In this document: in pieces, positions 16,222-23,509 of the stretch
How the letters are laid out: every line of letters starts with the position of its first letter
Numbering within the stretch: the stretch's first letter is position 1
Origin: Bacteroidota bacterium
GTDB taxonomy: Bacteria > Bacteroidota > Bacteroidia > Palsa-965
Assembly: GCA_003153435.1 (NCBI GenBank)
Contig: PLYR01000018.1
Location: 44,254 to 84,014, forward strand
DNA: 39,761 nucleotides
Direction: 5' to 3'
Notes under the pieces: model-generated
What the model saw: the letters and a program-made list of their open reading frames with translations, nothing else
The model's database searches: none
Told to the model about the DNA's origin: nothing
Program-made: the position numbers and the translations under genes

Positions 16222-17187
16222 ATGTTGCAGGATTTTCAGAACGGATCGCCCTTAGAAACCCCGGTAATGCCTATGAGCAAGTCTCATCCTGCCGTAAAGC
16301 TCCTCCTCATTTTGGGCCTGGCAGTGACAGGGGCTGTTCTTTTTTCGATCCTGGGCATGATCCTCGGAGTACTGATCTACCATCTGCCTATTCTGGGCAA
16401 TCCGAATATCCTCAATAATGTAAGTGATCCGAATGTGGTTTCGGCGCTTAAGATTATTCAGACGGCCAGTGCTTTGGGCACCTTTGTGATTCCGGTCCTG
16501 ATCTTTGCCCGTTTTAACGATTATAAGCCCTTCTCTTATCTGAAACTCAACAGAGCTCCCCGCATTTCCTGGATGGCTCTTGCTTTTTTTGCCATTCTCT
16601 GTGCATCCCCGCTGATCAACCTCATGTCTGAACTCAACTCGAGAATGTCATTACCTGCGGCATTATCGGGCCTGGAGAAATGGATGAAAGAAAGTGAAGG
16701 ACAGGCACAAAAAATGACCGATGCTTTTCTGCAGGTCAGTAGTTTTTCGGGTCTGCTTTTAAACCTGTTTATCATCGGTATCCTTGCAGCGGTGGGAGAA
16801 GAACTGCTTTTCAGAGGGGTGATTCAAAAGTTACTGAAAGAGTGGACCAAGAATACACATCTTGCAGTATGGTTGAGTGCCATCATCTTCAGTGCTATTC
16901 ACATGCAGTTTTTTGGCTTCTTTCCGAGAATGGTCATCGGAGCCATGCTGGGCTATCTTTTTGAATGGAGCGGGTCGCTGTATATTCCTATGGTTGCGCA
17001 CTTTACCAATAACGCGGTAAGTGTGGTGGTCAGCTATCTGATTCAAAGAAATGCGATCCCGAAGGAATCGGAGACTTTAGGAAGTTCGAGGGAGGATCTG
17101 ATTGCGATTATTATTAGCGCAGTGCTCTGTTCAGCCCTGATATTTTTAGCGTTGCGTTTGAAGAAGAAAAATATTCCAGCCTGTTGA
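16222..17187 (+). CDS. CPBP-family intramembrane metalloprotease
   Basis: The 321-residue integral membrane protein has about eight hydrophobic segments. It carries the CPBP (CAAX protease and bacteriocin-processing, Rce1-like) motifs: EELLFR with the Glu193-Glu194 pair and Arg198, His227 in FSAIHMQF, and His260 with Asn263-Asn264 in AHFTNN. All expected catalytic residues are present. Bacterial members process peptides or protect against them; the substrate here is unknown. The first 20 residues are a polar tail, and an in-frame ATG at 16267 is another possible start. It ends 2 bp from the convergent nucleoid-associated protein gene. Confidence 0.92.
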   Translation: MLQDFQNGSPLETPVMPMSKSHPAVKLLLILGLAVTGAVLFSILGMILGVLIYHLPILGNPNILNNVSDPNVVSALKIIQTASALGTFVIPVLIFARFNDYKPFSYLKLNRAPRISWMALAFFAILCASPLINLMSELNSRMSLPAALSGLEKWMKESEGQAQKMTDAFLQVSSFSGLLLNLFIIGILAAVGEELLFRGVIQKLLKEWTKNTHLAVWLSAIIFSAIHMQFFGFFPRMVIGAMLGYLFEWSGSLYIPMVAHFTNNAVSVVVSYLIQRNAIPKESETLGSSREDLIAIIISAVLCSALIFLALRLKKKNIPAC

Positions 17188-17189
17188 CC

Positions 17190-18230
17190 CTATTTCTCTT
17201 CGTTATAATAGATCTTGTAAAACTTCCTTCCGTCTTTCTCCACCCCTTTCTCAATATATTGCTGAGCGCCGTGAATATAAATATGGAAATTTTTATCCAG
17301 CTTTAAGACACTCTTAAATACCTTAGCCTGCTTCTTTACTGCCGGAGCGGAGATTTCGAAATCTTCTTCTATATCAATGTTATTGCTTTCCTGATATTCG
17401 TTTTTATATTCACGGAAAGATTTGATGACATTCTTATCTTCAAATACTTCTTTAGCAAATTCCTGTTCGTTAAATGTTTCGTTTTGTTTGAAGTAGTCAA
17501 CAGACTTATTCAGGAAAGCTATTTTATCGGTCTTGCTAATTTCGAAGTCTTCATCCAGGCGGTCGGTTACGAACGTTTTGCAAACATTCATAAAATTCTT
17601 GGTGTTGTGAAAATCATCCGCACAGGGCTGGATCTGAAGGAAGTCATCTTTCCAGTAAACCGTTTCTGAAGAATTGCCACTTCCACCGGTGATACATATT
17701 TTATATTCTTCTTTACCTCCAACATCAAGGATCAGGCATCCTTTCTCCAGCTTGCTGATACCTGTCTGAAAGCGGAGTAAGATGTTTCCTTCTTCGGGAA
17801 CGGCCTGCAAAAAGGAATCTTTGGTTTCAGATTTGAAAATACCGATGGCATTCACTTCTTTATCTTCGAGGACACAGCTGCTCATGTAAACTACATAAAG
17901 CTCCCCGGCGTTTATTTTGGAATGCGTTGATTTTTCATAAAGGAGCTTGGCGATTTTTTCTGAAACCTTATGAAGCTTCGAAGGTTCCTCAAAGCATTCA
18001 GAAGCAAACTTTCTTATTTCGTTCAGGTCGATATCGGAAGAATGGGCAAAGCGGTAGAACTCCGAAGTGTTTTTAAAAGGGGAGAGGAAGAGCTTCCAGA
18101 GTACCTGTTCTTCTTCCGGTTCAAACCGGTTCTGGGCTTTTTTACTGAGTACGGTCCCTTCTTCCCTTGATCTGTTTCCAATAAAGTGAACAGAAAGCTT
18201 CTCCAGGGAAATATTGTCGAGTTCGAGCAT
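17190..18230 (-). CDS. Nucleoid-associated protein (NdpA/YejK-like)
   Basis: The 346-residue soluble protein matches the 37-kDa nucleoid-associated protein family in length and layout. It has an N-terminal LSVHFIGNRSREEG stretch, a helical centre, a YVVYMSSC strand segment where the family shows conserved hydrophobics, and a C-terminal KNFHIYIHG region typical of Bacteroidota members. E. coli YejK is found on the nucleoid; the molecular role is not settled. It is last in a minus-strand run of three genes, 27 bases after the DUF1456 gene. No motif is catalytic. Family call is by overall pattern rather than a signature. Confidence 0.75.
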   Translation of the reverse strand: MLELDNISLEKLSVHFIGNRSREEGTVLSKKAQNRFEPEEEQVLWKLFLSPFKNTSEFYRFAHSSDIDLNEIRKFASECFEEPSKLHKVSEKIAKLLYEKSTHSKINAGELYVVYMSSCVLEDKEVNAIGIFKSETKDSFLQAVPEEGNILLRFQTGISKLEKGCLILDVGGKEEYKICITGGSGNSSETVYWKDDFLQIQPCADDFHNTKNFMNVCKTFVTDRLDEDFEISKTDKIAFLNKSVDYFKQNETFNEQEFAKEVFEDKNVIKSFREYKNEYQESNNIDIEEDFEISAPAVKKQAKVFKSVLKLDKNFHIYIHGAQQYIEKGVEKDGRKFYKIYYNEEK

Positions 18231-18257
18231 AAATGGGGATTGCAGGCGAGTGATGAA

Positions 18258-18518
18258 TTAACTTTTAGGCGATGCGGCTTGACCGTCTTTCTTTTCTTCC
18301 TCTCTTTTTCCACGCAGGTGAATCACCAGGCCGTTCAGAAAATTACGCAAGACCTGGTCTCCGCAGTTTTTGTAATTCGGGTGTTCTTCGGCTCTGAAAA
18401 ACGCGCTCAACTCCGTTTTGGATATTTTATAATCAACCAGGGAAAGGATATAGATAATATCATCATCACGAAGGTGTAGGGCTACTCTCAGCTTTTTAAT
18501 TACGTCGTTGTTTGTCAT
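18258..18518 (-). CDS. DUF1456 (YehS-like) protein, single-repeat form
   Basis: The 86-residue protein shows the DUF1456 pattern: MTNNDVIKKLRVALHLRDDDII, then ELSAFFRAEEHPNYKNC and a VLRNFLNGLVIHLRGK ending. E. coli YehS has two copies of this unit in about 156 residues; here there is one, plus a short charged tail. Its function is unknown. It lies 12 bases after the outer-membrane protein gene and 27 bases before the nucleoid-associated protein gene on the same strand, so co-transcription is expected. Confidence 0.85.
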   Translation of the reverse strand: MTNNDVIKKLRVALHLRDDDIIYILSLVDYKISKTELSAFFRAEEHPNYKNCGDQVLRNFLNGLVIHLRGKREEEKKDGQAASPKS

Positions 18519-18530
18519 TCTTCAGGAAGA

Positions 18531-19268
18531 TTATTCGTTTGTAGCAGGGGCCGGAGCCTTGGTACCATCGTCACCGGCTTTTTTCTTCTTTCCTCCGAAG
18601 ATATAGCTTACCGACATGAGGATAACCTGGTTGTGTCCGTTGTTCCAGGCATAGCGGATCAGATATGTAGGAATGGCATCACCTATCAGGGCCTGATTCA
18701 CAGAGTTGCTATAGCGTAAGTTGAAAGCGATATTGGGGGTGAAGAGGAAACTGAGTCCACCCAGGATGCTTATATCATTTGAATTCAACCTCGAAAGATC
18801 TATAGGGGAAGGATAGCCATCTTCATTCCAGTTATATCCGATCAGCCGTCCGAAGGATGCGCCGTAGTGAATTTCCAAACGATCCACCGGTTTTTTGTGC
18901 ACATTCATCCGGATAGTATGTCGGACAATAAGCGGTACCTCAATATAGTTCAGGGCAAGGCGGTGATATCCCATGTTCAGTGAATCGGGATTCTGTTGGG
19001 CTCCTTTTTGAATGTAGTTTATTTCTACCTGCAAAACATTCTTCGGATTCAGGCGGGTATTGACCACCCCTCCAACGCTAAAGCCAAGCTTCTCGAAATC
19101 GCTGTCTTTGTCCCGGGTATCCATACCAGGGATATCGGAAGCTACTGCTCCGAAGGTGAGTCCGGCCCGGAACCTTTGTTCTTTAGCAGGGCCATCCTGT
19201 GCGTTCAGCAGCAGGCTGTATGACAATGCCGGCAAAGTCAGAAAAAGGGTTAGGAGAGGGTGTTTCAT
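18531..19268 (-). CDS. Outer-membrane beta-barrel protein (PorT/OMP_b-brl family)
   Basis: From the ATG at 19268 the protein has 245 residues; a TTG nine bases upstream is not needed. A signal peptide (MKHPLLTLFLTL, cleaved near LNAQ) is followed by alternating beta strands typical of small eight-stranded barrels: FRAGLTFGAVAS, VLQVEINYIQKGA, YIEVPLIVRHTI, IAFNLRYSNSVNQAL, NQVILMSVSYIFGG. The C-terminus then carries a KKKK stretch and an Ala/Pro-rich tail beyond the last strand, which is unusual because barrels normally end on the last strand. It is first of a three-gene run and has a promoter element at 19329-19336. Confidence 0.88.
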   Translation of the reverse strand: MKHPLLTLFLTLPALSYSLLLNAQDGPAKEQRFRAGLTFGAVASDIPGMDTRDKDSDFEKLGFSVGGVVNTRLNPKNVLQVEINYIQKGAQQNPDSLNMGYHRLALNYIEVPLIVRHTIRMNVHKKPVDRLEIHYGASFGRLIGYNWNEDGYPSPIDLSRLNSNDISILGGLSFLFTPNIAFNLRYSNSVNQALIGDAIPTYLIRYAWNNGHNQVILMSVSYIFGGKKKKAGDDGTKAPAPATNE

Positions 19269-19328
19269 GCAAGCCAATACTATATGGTTTCTAAACGCAG
19301 GAGAGTGTCAAAAAGTACCTTCCTCCGG

Positions 19329-19336
19329 CAAAATTA
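19329..19336 (-). promoter_or_regulatory. Candidate -7 promoter element (TAATTTTG) for the barrel-DUF1456-nucleoid operon
   Basis: This exact TAnnTTTG match on the minus strand lies 60 bases before the ATG at 19268, predicting a leader of about 50-55 bases. No -33 TTG is evident. Confidence 0.5.
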
Positions 19337-19413
19337 CTGCATTTTAGGTAATAGAACGGCCTTTACCTCTGCAACTCCATAAAAAACCGGCTGCGAGTGA
19401 AGGCATGAGCTTG

Positions 19414-19444
19414 TTGCCTGTTGCCAATTATTTTATTACCTTCG
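19414..19444 (+). promoter_or_regulatory. Weak candidate promoter (TTG-N20-TACCTTCG)
   Basis: The -7 element has one mismatch (TTCG for TTTG) but is preceded at the normal distance by TTG. It lies 24 bases before the ATG at 19469. Confidence 0.35.
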
Positions 19445-19468
19445 TTCTTCCAGCACGCGGAGAAACCC

Positions 19469-20005
19469 ATGAACAAGTATAAAGCTGCATTCGCCGTTTT
19501 CTTTCTCCTGGTCTTTACGTTTAACGTAATTATCTACTATACTGTCTTTGAATTTGATGAGTGCCAGGCTAAAGCCGAAATGGGTCAAACCATCTCCCGG
19601 ATGAATTCGCTATTGGGAACCGAATGCTTTACACTTCCCCTAAACCGCCTTCCGGATACTGAGAAATCGGAAATCTGGATGAACGGAAAACTCTATGATA
19701 TTGTAAAAACAGAAGTCAAGGAAAACTCGGTTATCGTATATTTACTGAACGATGGAAAGGAAGAAGCGCTGGTTGCCAAGCTGGGATCACAAACCGAAGC
19801 ATGCTGCGACGCTGCTTTGAATGCCGGAAAAACTAAACATTCATCCAGGCAGTCTATCAAGACTTCCATGCAGAAATATTTCCCTTCCGCTCTGGTCACT
19901 TTCCGTTACAATTCTCAGGACAGTATTATCTCCTGTGTGATTAATTGCTTTTACCTGACACCGGTTCCTTCTATCCTTGCTCCACCTCCGGAGCCTCTTT
20001 CCTAA
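19469..20005 (+). CDS. Small membrane-anchored Cys/Pro-containing protein next to a TonB receptor
   Basis: This 178-residue protein begins MNKYKAAFAVFF. An N-terminal membrane helix (about 7-26) is followed by FEFDECQ, the stretch IWMNGKLYDIVKTEVKENSVIVY, a Cys-Cys pair (ACCDAAL, 112-113), two more cysteines (156 and 160) and a Pro-rich end (PPPEPLS). I do not recognise a named family. The architecture, with one helix, a beta-like WNGK-YDI module, a CC pair and a PPP tail, resembles small proteins found beside metal-linked TonB receptors in Bacteroidota, such as HYC_CC_PP proteins, but the HYC motif is absent. The receptor starts 93 bases downstream, so they are probably co-transcribed. A metal-related role is a guess. 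Confidence 0.7.
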   Translation: MNKYKAAFAVFFLLVFTFNVIIYYTVFEFDECQAKAEMGQTISRMNSLLGTECFTLPLNRLPDTEKSEIWMNGKLYDIVKTEVKENSVIVYLLNDGKEEALVAKLGSQTEACCDAALNAGKTKHSSRQSIKTSMQKYFPSALVTFRYNSQDSIISCVINCFYLTPVPSILAPPPEPLS

Positions 20006-20098
20006 GCTTTACTGTTTTTTGTCAGCACCCGTATTCTGTTCTAAAGGCAGGAGATGGATTGTATTTTATTTCTAATCTATTTACATAAAACTTTCGCT

Positions 20099-22612
20099 AT
20101 GAAATTCACGAAACAAATACTCTTTGTTTTCTCTATATTTTTATGCTTTCCGCTCTTATCGCAGAATTCTCTTTCCGGTAAAATCATTGATTCCAGCAGC
20201 AGTAAGCCGATTGAAGCTGCACTTGTTTATCTGCCGGACTTGAAAATCTCCGTCCAGTCCAAATCCGATGGCACGTACACCATTGCTAATATTCCAAAAG
20301 GTACGTATGTAGTGGAGGTTCGATTGCTGGGTTATACACAGGAAGCGATGTCTATTCACATCGACGGGGTAATCACTCATGATTTTAAGCTCGCCCCTGC
20401 TAATTTTGAAGAGGATGAGGTCGTCATTACCGGTAATTCATCGGCAACGGATGATGCGCGGACGCCTCAGAGCGTGAGTGAAGCAACGAATCAGTATCTG
20501 AATGAGAACAGTTCCACCAATGTGATTGATGCCATTTCTAAAATCCCGGGTGTTTCGGCGATTTCCGATGGACAAAGTATTTCCAAACCCGTCATCAGGG
20601 GATTGGGTTATAACCGGGTGTTGACTGTGAATGATGGGGTCGTACAGGTGGATCAGCCCTGGTTTGATGAGTTCGGTATTGAAGCCGACCCGGATGCCGT
20701 GGAGCGTGTTGAAGTTTTGAAAGGCCCTGCGTCCCTTGCTTATGGATCTGATGCGATTGCAGGGGTGGTGAATCTGATTCCTGTAAAGCCATTGCCGGAA
20801 GGAGAACGAAAAGGGGAGATCCTTTTCAATTACCAAACGAACAATGGACTCATCAATAATATGCTTCACCTCGGCGGAACCAATAACGGAATCTCCTGGA
20901 GTGTGCGTGCGGATAATATTATGGCTCATTCCTATCAAAATTCAAATGATGGTTATGTGGTCAATACGCAGTTCAGCAATTTCAATACCGATGGAACCAT
21001 TGGGATTCACAAAGGCTGGGGTTACTCTCAATTGCATGTGAGCTATTTCGATATGCATACCGGTATTATCGACGGGACGAGGGACACGATTACCGGTGCG
21101 ATGCTGAGACCCGTAGCTTATCCGGATCAAAACGGAGGAGCTCCGTTTTTTGCACTTCCTACGGCGAGTGAAAAAAGATCATATACTCCTTTTGTCATCT
21201 CTCAGCGGATCCAGCATACGAAAGCGGTCTGGGATAATAGTATTGCGCTGGGTGAAGGACGTGTGACCGGTATTTTTTCCTGGCAGCGTAACGAACGTCA
21301 AGAGAATAATGACCCTACGATTCCGAATGTATCCGACATCTATTATTATTCCAATGCCGTTACCTTCGACTTACGTTATCATTCGAAGGAGATGGGAGGA
21401 TTCAATTATTCTGTGGGTACCAATGGAGAATATCAGGCCTCCCAGAGTTTGGGTACATTGATGCTGATTCCGAACTATAATTTCTTCCAGGCAGGAGGAT
21501 TTCTGATCGCCAATGAGCATATCGGAAAACTGACCCTGAGTGGAGGAATTCGTTATGATACCCGGATTTTTAATTGCATTGATCATTGGGTAGATTCTAC
21601 CCAGGTACCTGTCGCGGCAAATACCCCTGGAGGTGTTCATGAATTCTCAGGCTTTACTACCAATTTCAGCGGAGTCTCCGGTAGCCTCGGTGCCGTTTAT
21701 AATTTCACAAAAAACATCTACGTAAAGGTGAATGTAGCCCGTGGTTACCGCGCCCCCAATGTAGCAGAGTGTGCAGCCAATGGGGTTCATGACGGAACCG
21801 TGATCTGGGAGCTTGGTGACAATACGCTAAAGCCGGAAACCAGTCTGGAAGAAGATTTATCTTTTGTAGTAAACACCAAAGACTTTCACCTCGAACTGAG
21901 TGGATTCAATAATGATATTGGTGATTTTATTTATGCCAAGGGGGTTCAGAGTAAACTGAGTGGGGACTCTATAAACAATACTTTTCAGAATGTGGGTCTA
22001 GGAGGTGCGCCTGTTTACAAATACACCCAGGGTGCAGCCCGTTTGTATGGAGGAGAAGCAGCGTTGGATATCCATCCTTCCGCATTACCGTGGGTTGAAT
22101 TGGATGGTACCTTAAGCATGGTTGCCGGTGGTTTGACAAATGCACCCGATTCCGTGAAGATACTTCCTTTTGTTCCTCCTACTCGGATCACTGCAGATCT
22201 CAAATTCCATATCCGGAAAGTGGGAGGCACCATCAAGAATGCTTATTTCAAGATTGGAATTCTGGATGCTTTCCAGCAGGATAAGGTCTATCAGCAATAT
22301 GCGGTTTACAATGGACTTACTCAGCAGAGCAGTCCGGCTGCCTATGCAGCCAGCAAAGCAGCTACGGCAGGTTATACTTTATTGAACGCCGGAGTAGGTG
22401 GAGATGTGCAGGGGCACGGGCATACCATTTGTAAAATTTATGTGGTCTGCAATAACCTCCTGGATACTCCCTATATGGATTATATGAGCCGCTTCAAATA
22501 TTTCCCGGTGAATAATGCCAATGGAAAAGTTGGAGTATTCAATATGGGCAGGAATGTCAGCTTTAAAATGATTATACCGTTTGATTTTAAGAAGGAGAAG
22601 AAAGAATCGTAA
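20099..22612 (+). CDS. TonB-dependent outer-membrane receptor with carboxypeptidase-like N-terminal domain
   Basis: The 837-residue protein has a signal peptide (MKFTKQILFVFSIFLC, cleaved near LLSQ) and a carboxypeptidase-regulatory-like domain (about 24-105, GKIIDSSSSKPIEAALVYL). The plug domain (about 120-230) contains VIRGLGYNRVLTVNDGV and VEVLKGPASLAYGSDAIAGVVNLI. The rest is a 22-strand barrel ending in an aromatic/hydrophobic strand (FKMIIPF). The plug resembles the copper/zinc-type receptors (OprC, ZnuD group), which often have a DEHG stretch here; this protein has DEFG (190-193), so the His is lost. The cargo is therefore uncertain. Start at 20099 is chosen over 20054 because it begins the signal peptide. 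Confidence 0.93.
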   Translation: MKFTKQILFVFSIFLCFPLLSQNSLSGKIIDSSSSKPIEAALVYLPDLKISVQSKSDGTYTIANIPKGTYVVEVRLLGYTQEAMSIHIDGVITHDFKLAPANFEEDEVVITGNSSATDDARTPQSVSEATNQYLNENSSTNVIDAISKIPGVSAISDGQSISKPVIRGLGYNRVLTVNDGVVQVDQPWFDEFGIEADPDAVERVEVLKGPASLAYGSDAIAGVVNLIPVKPLPEGERKGEILFNYQTNNGLINNMLHLGGTNNGISWSVRADNIMAHSYQNSNDGYVVNTQFSNFNTDGTIGIHKGWGYSQLHVSYFDMHTGIIDGTRDTITGAMLRPVAYPDQNGGAPFFALPTASEKRSYTPFVISQRIQHTKAVWDNSIALGEGRVTGIFSWQRNERQENNDPTIPNVSDIYYYSNAVTFDLRYHSKEMGGFNYSVGTNGEYQASQSLGTLMLIPNYNFFQAGGFLIANEHIGKLTLSGGIRYDTRIFNCIDHWVDSTQVPVAANTPGGVHEFSGFTTNFSGVSGSLGAVYNFTKNIYVKVNVARGYRAPNVAECAANGVHDGTVIWELGDNTLKPETSLEEDLSFVVNTKDFHLELSGFNNDIGDFIYAKGVQSKLSGDSINNTFQNVGLGGAPVYKYTQGAARLYGGEAALDIHPSALPWVELDGTLSMVAGGLTNAPDSVKILPFVPPTRITADLKFHIRKVGGTIKNAYFKIGILDAFQQDKVYQQYAVYNGLTQQSSPAAYAASKAATAGYTLLNAGVGGDVQGHGHTICKIYVVCNNLLDTPYMDYMSRFKYFPVNNANGKVGVFNMGRNVSFKMIIPFDFKKEKKES

Positions 22613-22628
22613 TTTTTTCCCTTTTTGC

Positions 22629-22673
22629 CAGTACCAGCGAGGGGTTTTAAAATTGAACTCCTCGCTGGGACTG
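22629..22673 (+). terminator. Long imperfect hairpin after the TonB receptor gene
   Basis: The main arms CCAGCGAGGGGTT (22634-22646) and AACTCCTCGCTGG (22656-22668) pair fully with one G-U. Outside a single mismatch, CAGT (22629-22632) pairs with ACTG (22670-22673). No T-tract follows, so it may act as a transcript-end or stabilising structure rather than a classical terminator. Confidence 0.55.
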
Positions 22674-22700
22674 ACAATCTTTCCAGCAGGCAGAAACTTT

Positions 22701-22708
22701 TATCTTTG
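22701..22708 (+). promoter_or_regulatory. Candidate -7 promoter element (TATCTTTG) for the sterol-desaturase gene
   Basis: This exact TAnnTTTG match ends 33 bases before the ATG at 22742 and lies after the hairpin, which makes the hydroxylase gene its own unit. It also argues against the upstream TTG start at 22625. Confidence 0.5.
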
Positions 22709-22741
22709 TACCCGATAATTGTATTGCAAAGAAATAATGGC

Positions 22742-23509
22742 ATGAATATAAATTTCTGGACCCGCGAACTTCTAACCATCAGTTCCCGTTATTTCATTAT
22801 TGCCGGAATTGCTTTCCTGCTGGCTTATATTATTCTTAAGCCATGGATCAGTGAAAAGAAAATCCAGAAGATCTTTCCGAAAGGCTCTGACTATGCCAGG
22901 GAGATAGGATTTTCAATGATTACCATGCTGATCTTTGCCTGTGTTCCTACTTTTATTCTCACCACTCCTTCTATCGCGGTGCACACTTTATATTACCGGA
23001 ACATCTCTGATTATGGGATGGTTTATTTCTGCCTGGCTTTTGTCATCATGCTTTTTGCGCATGATATGTATTTCTACTGGATTCACCGGATCATGCATCA
23101 TCCTAAATTATTTAAGCTTTTGCATCTGGTGCACCACAAATCAACCAATCCTTCTCCCTGGGCAGCTTATTCCTTTCATCCCCTGGAAGCCATTGCAGAA
23201 GTGGGGATCTATGTTATTTTTCTTTTCGGAATGCCGATGCATAAATATCACCTGATCTTTTTCTTTCTCTTCCAGATTATTTACAATGTATATGGTCATC
23301 TGGGATATGAGCTCTATCCGAAGAATTTTAATAAAACGTGGATTGGTAAATACATCAATACTTCCACGGCCCATAATCAGCATCATAAATTCTTCAATGG
23401 AAACTATGGCCTTTACTTCACCATCTGGGATCACTGGATGGGAACGCTCCGCAACGATTATGATGCAGCTTTTGAAGAAGTAAAAAGCAGGGGAAGGAAA
23501 ATCAATTGA
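22742..23509 (+). CDS. Sterol desaturase / fatty-acid hydroxylase family membrane protein
   Basis: The 255-residue protein has four to five membrane helices and the diiron histidine set of the family: HDMYFYWIHRIMHH (107-120), HLVHH (128-132), a His in YSFHPLEA (146), and HNQHH (211-215), with a further His at 231. Members hydroxylate or desaturate sterols, carotenoids or lipids at the inner membrane using O2. The Bacteroidota substrate is not evident; carotenoid or membrane-lipid hydroxylation is plausible. The gene follows its own promoter element and its stop overlaps porU by 8 bp. Confidence 0.92.
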   Translation: MNINFWTRELLTISSRYFIIAGIAFLLAYIILKPWISEKKIQKIFPKGSDYAREIGFSMITMLIFACVPTFILTTPSIAVHTLYYRNISDYGMVYFCLAFVIMLFAHDMYFYWIHRIMHHPKLFKLLHLVHHKSTNPSPWAAYSFHPLEAIAEVGIYVIFLFGMPMHKYHLIFFFLFQIIYNVYGHLGYELYPKNFNKTWIGKYINTSTAHNQHHKFFNGNYGLYFTIWDHWMGTLRNDYDAAFEEVKSRGRKIN

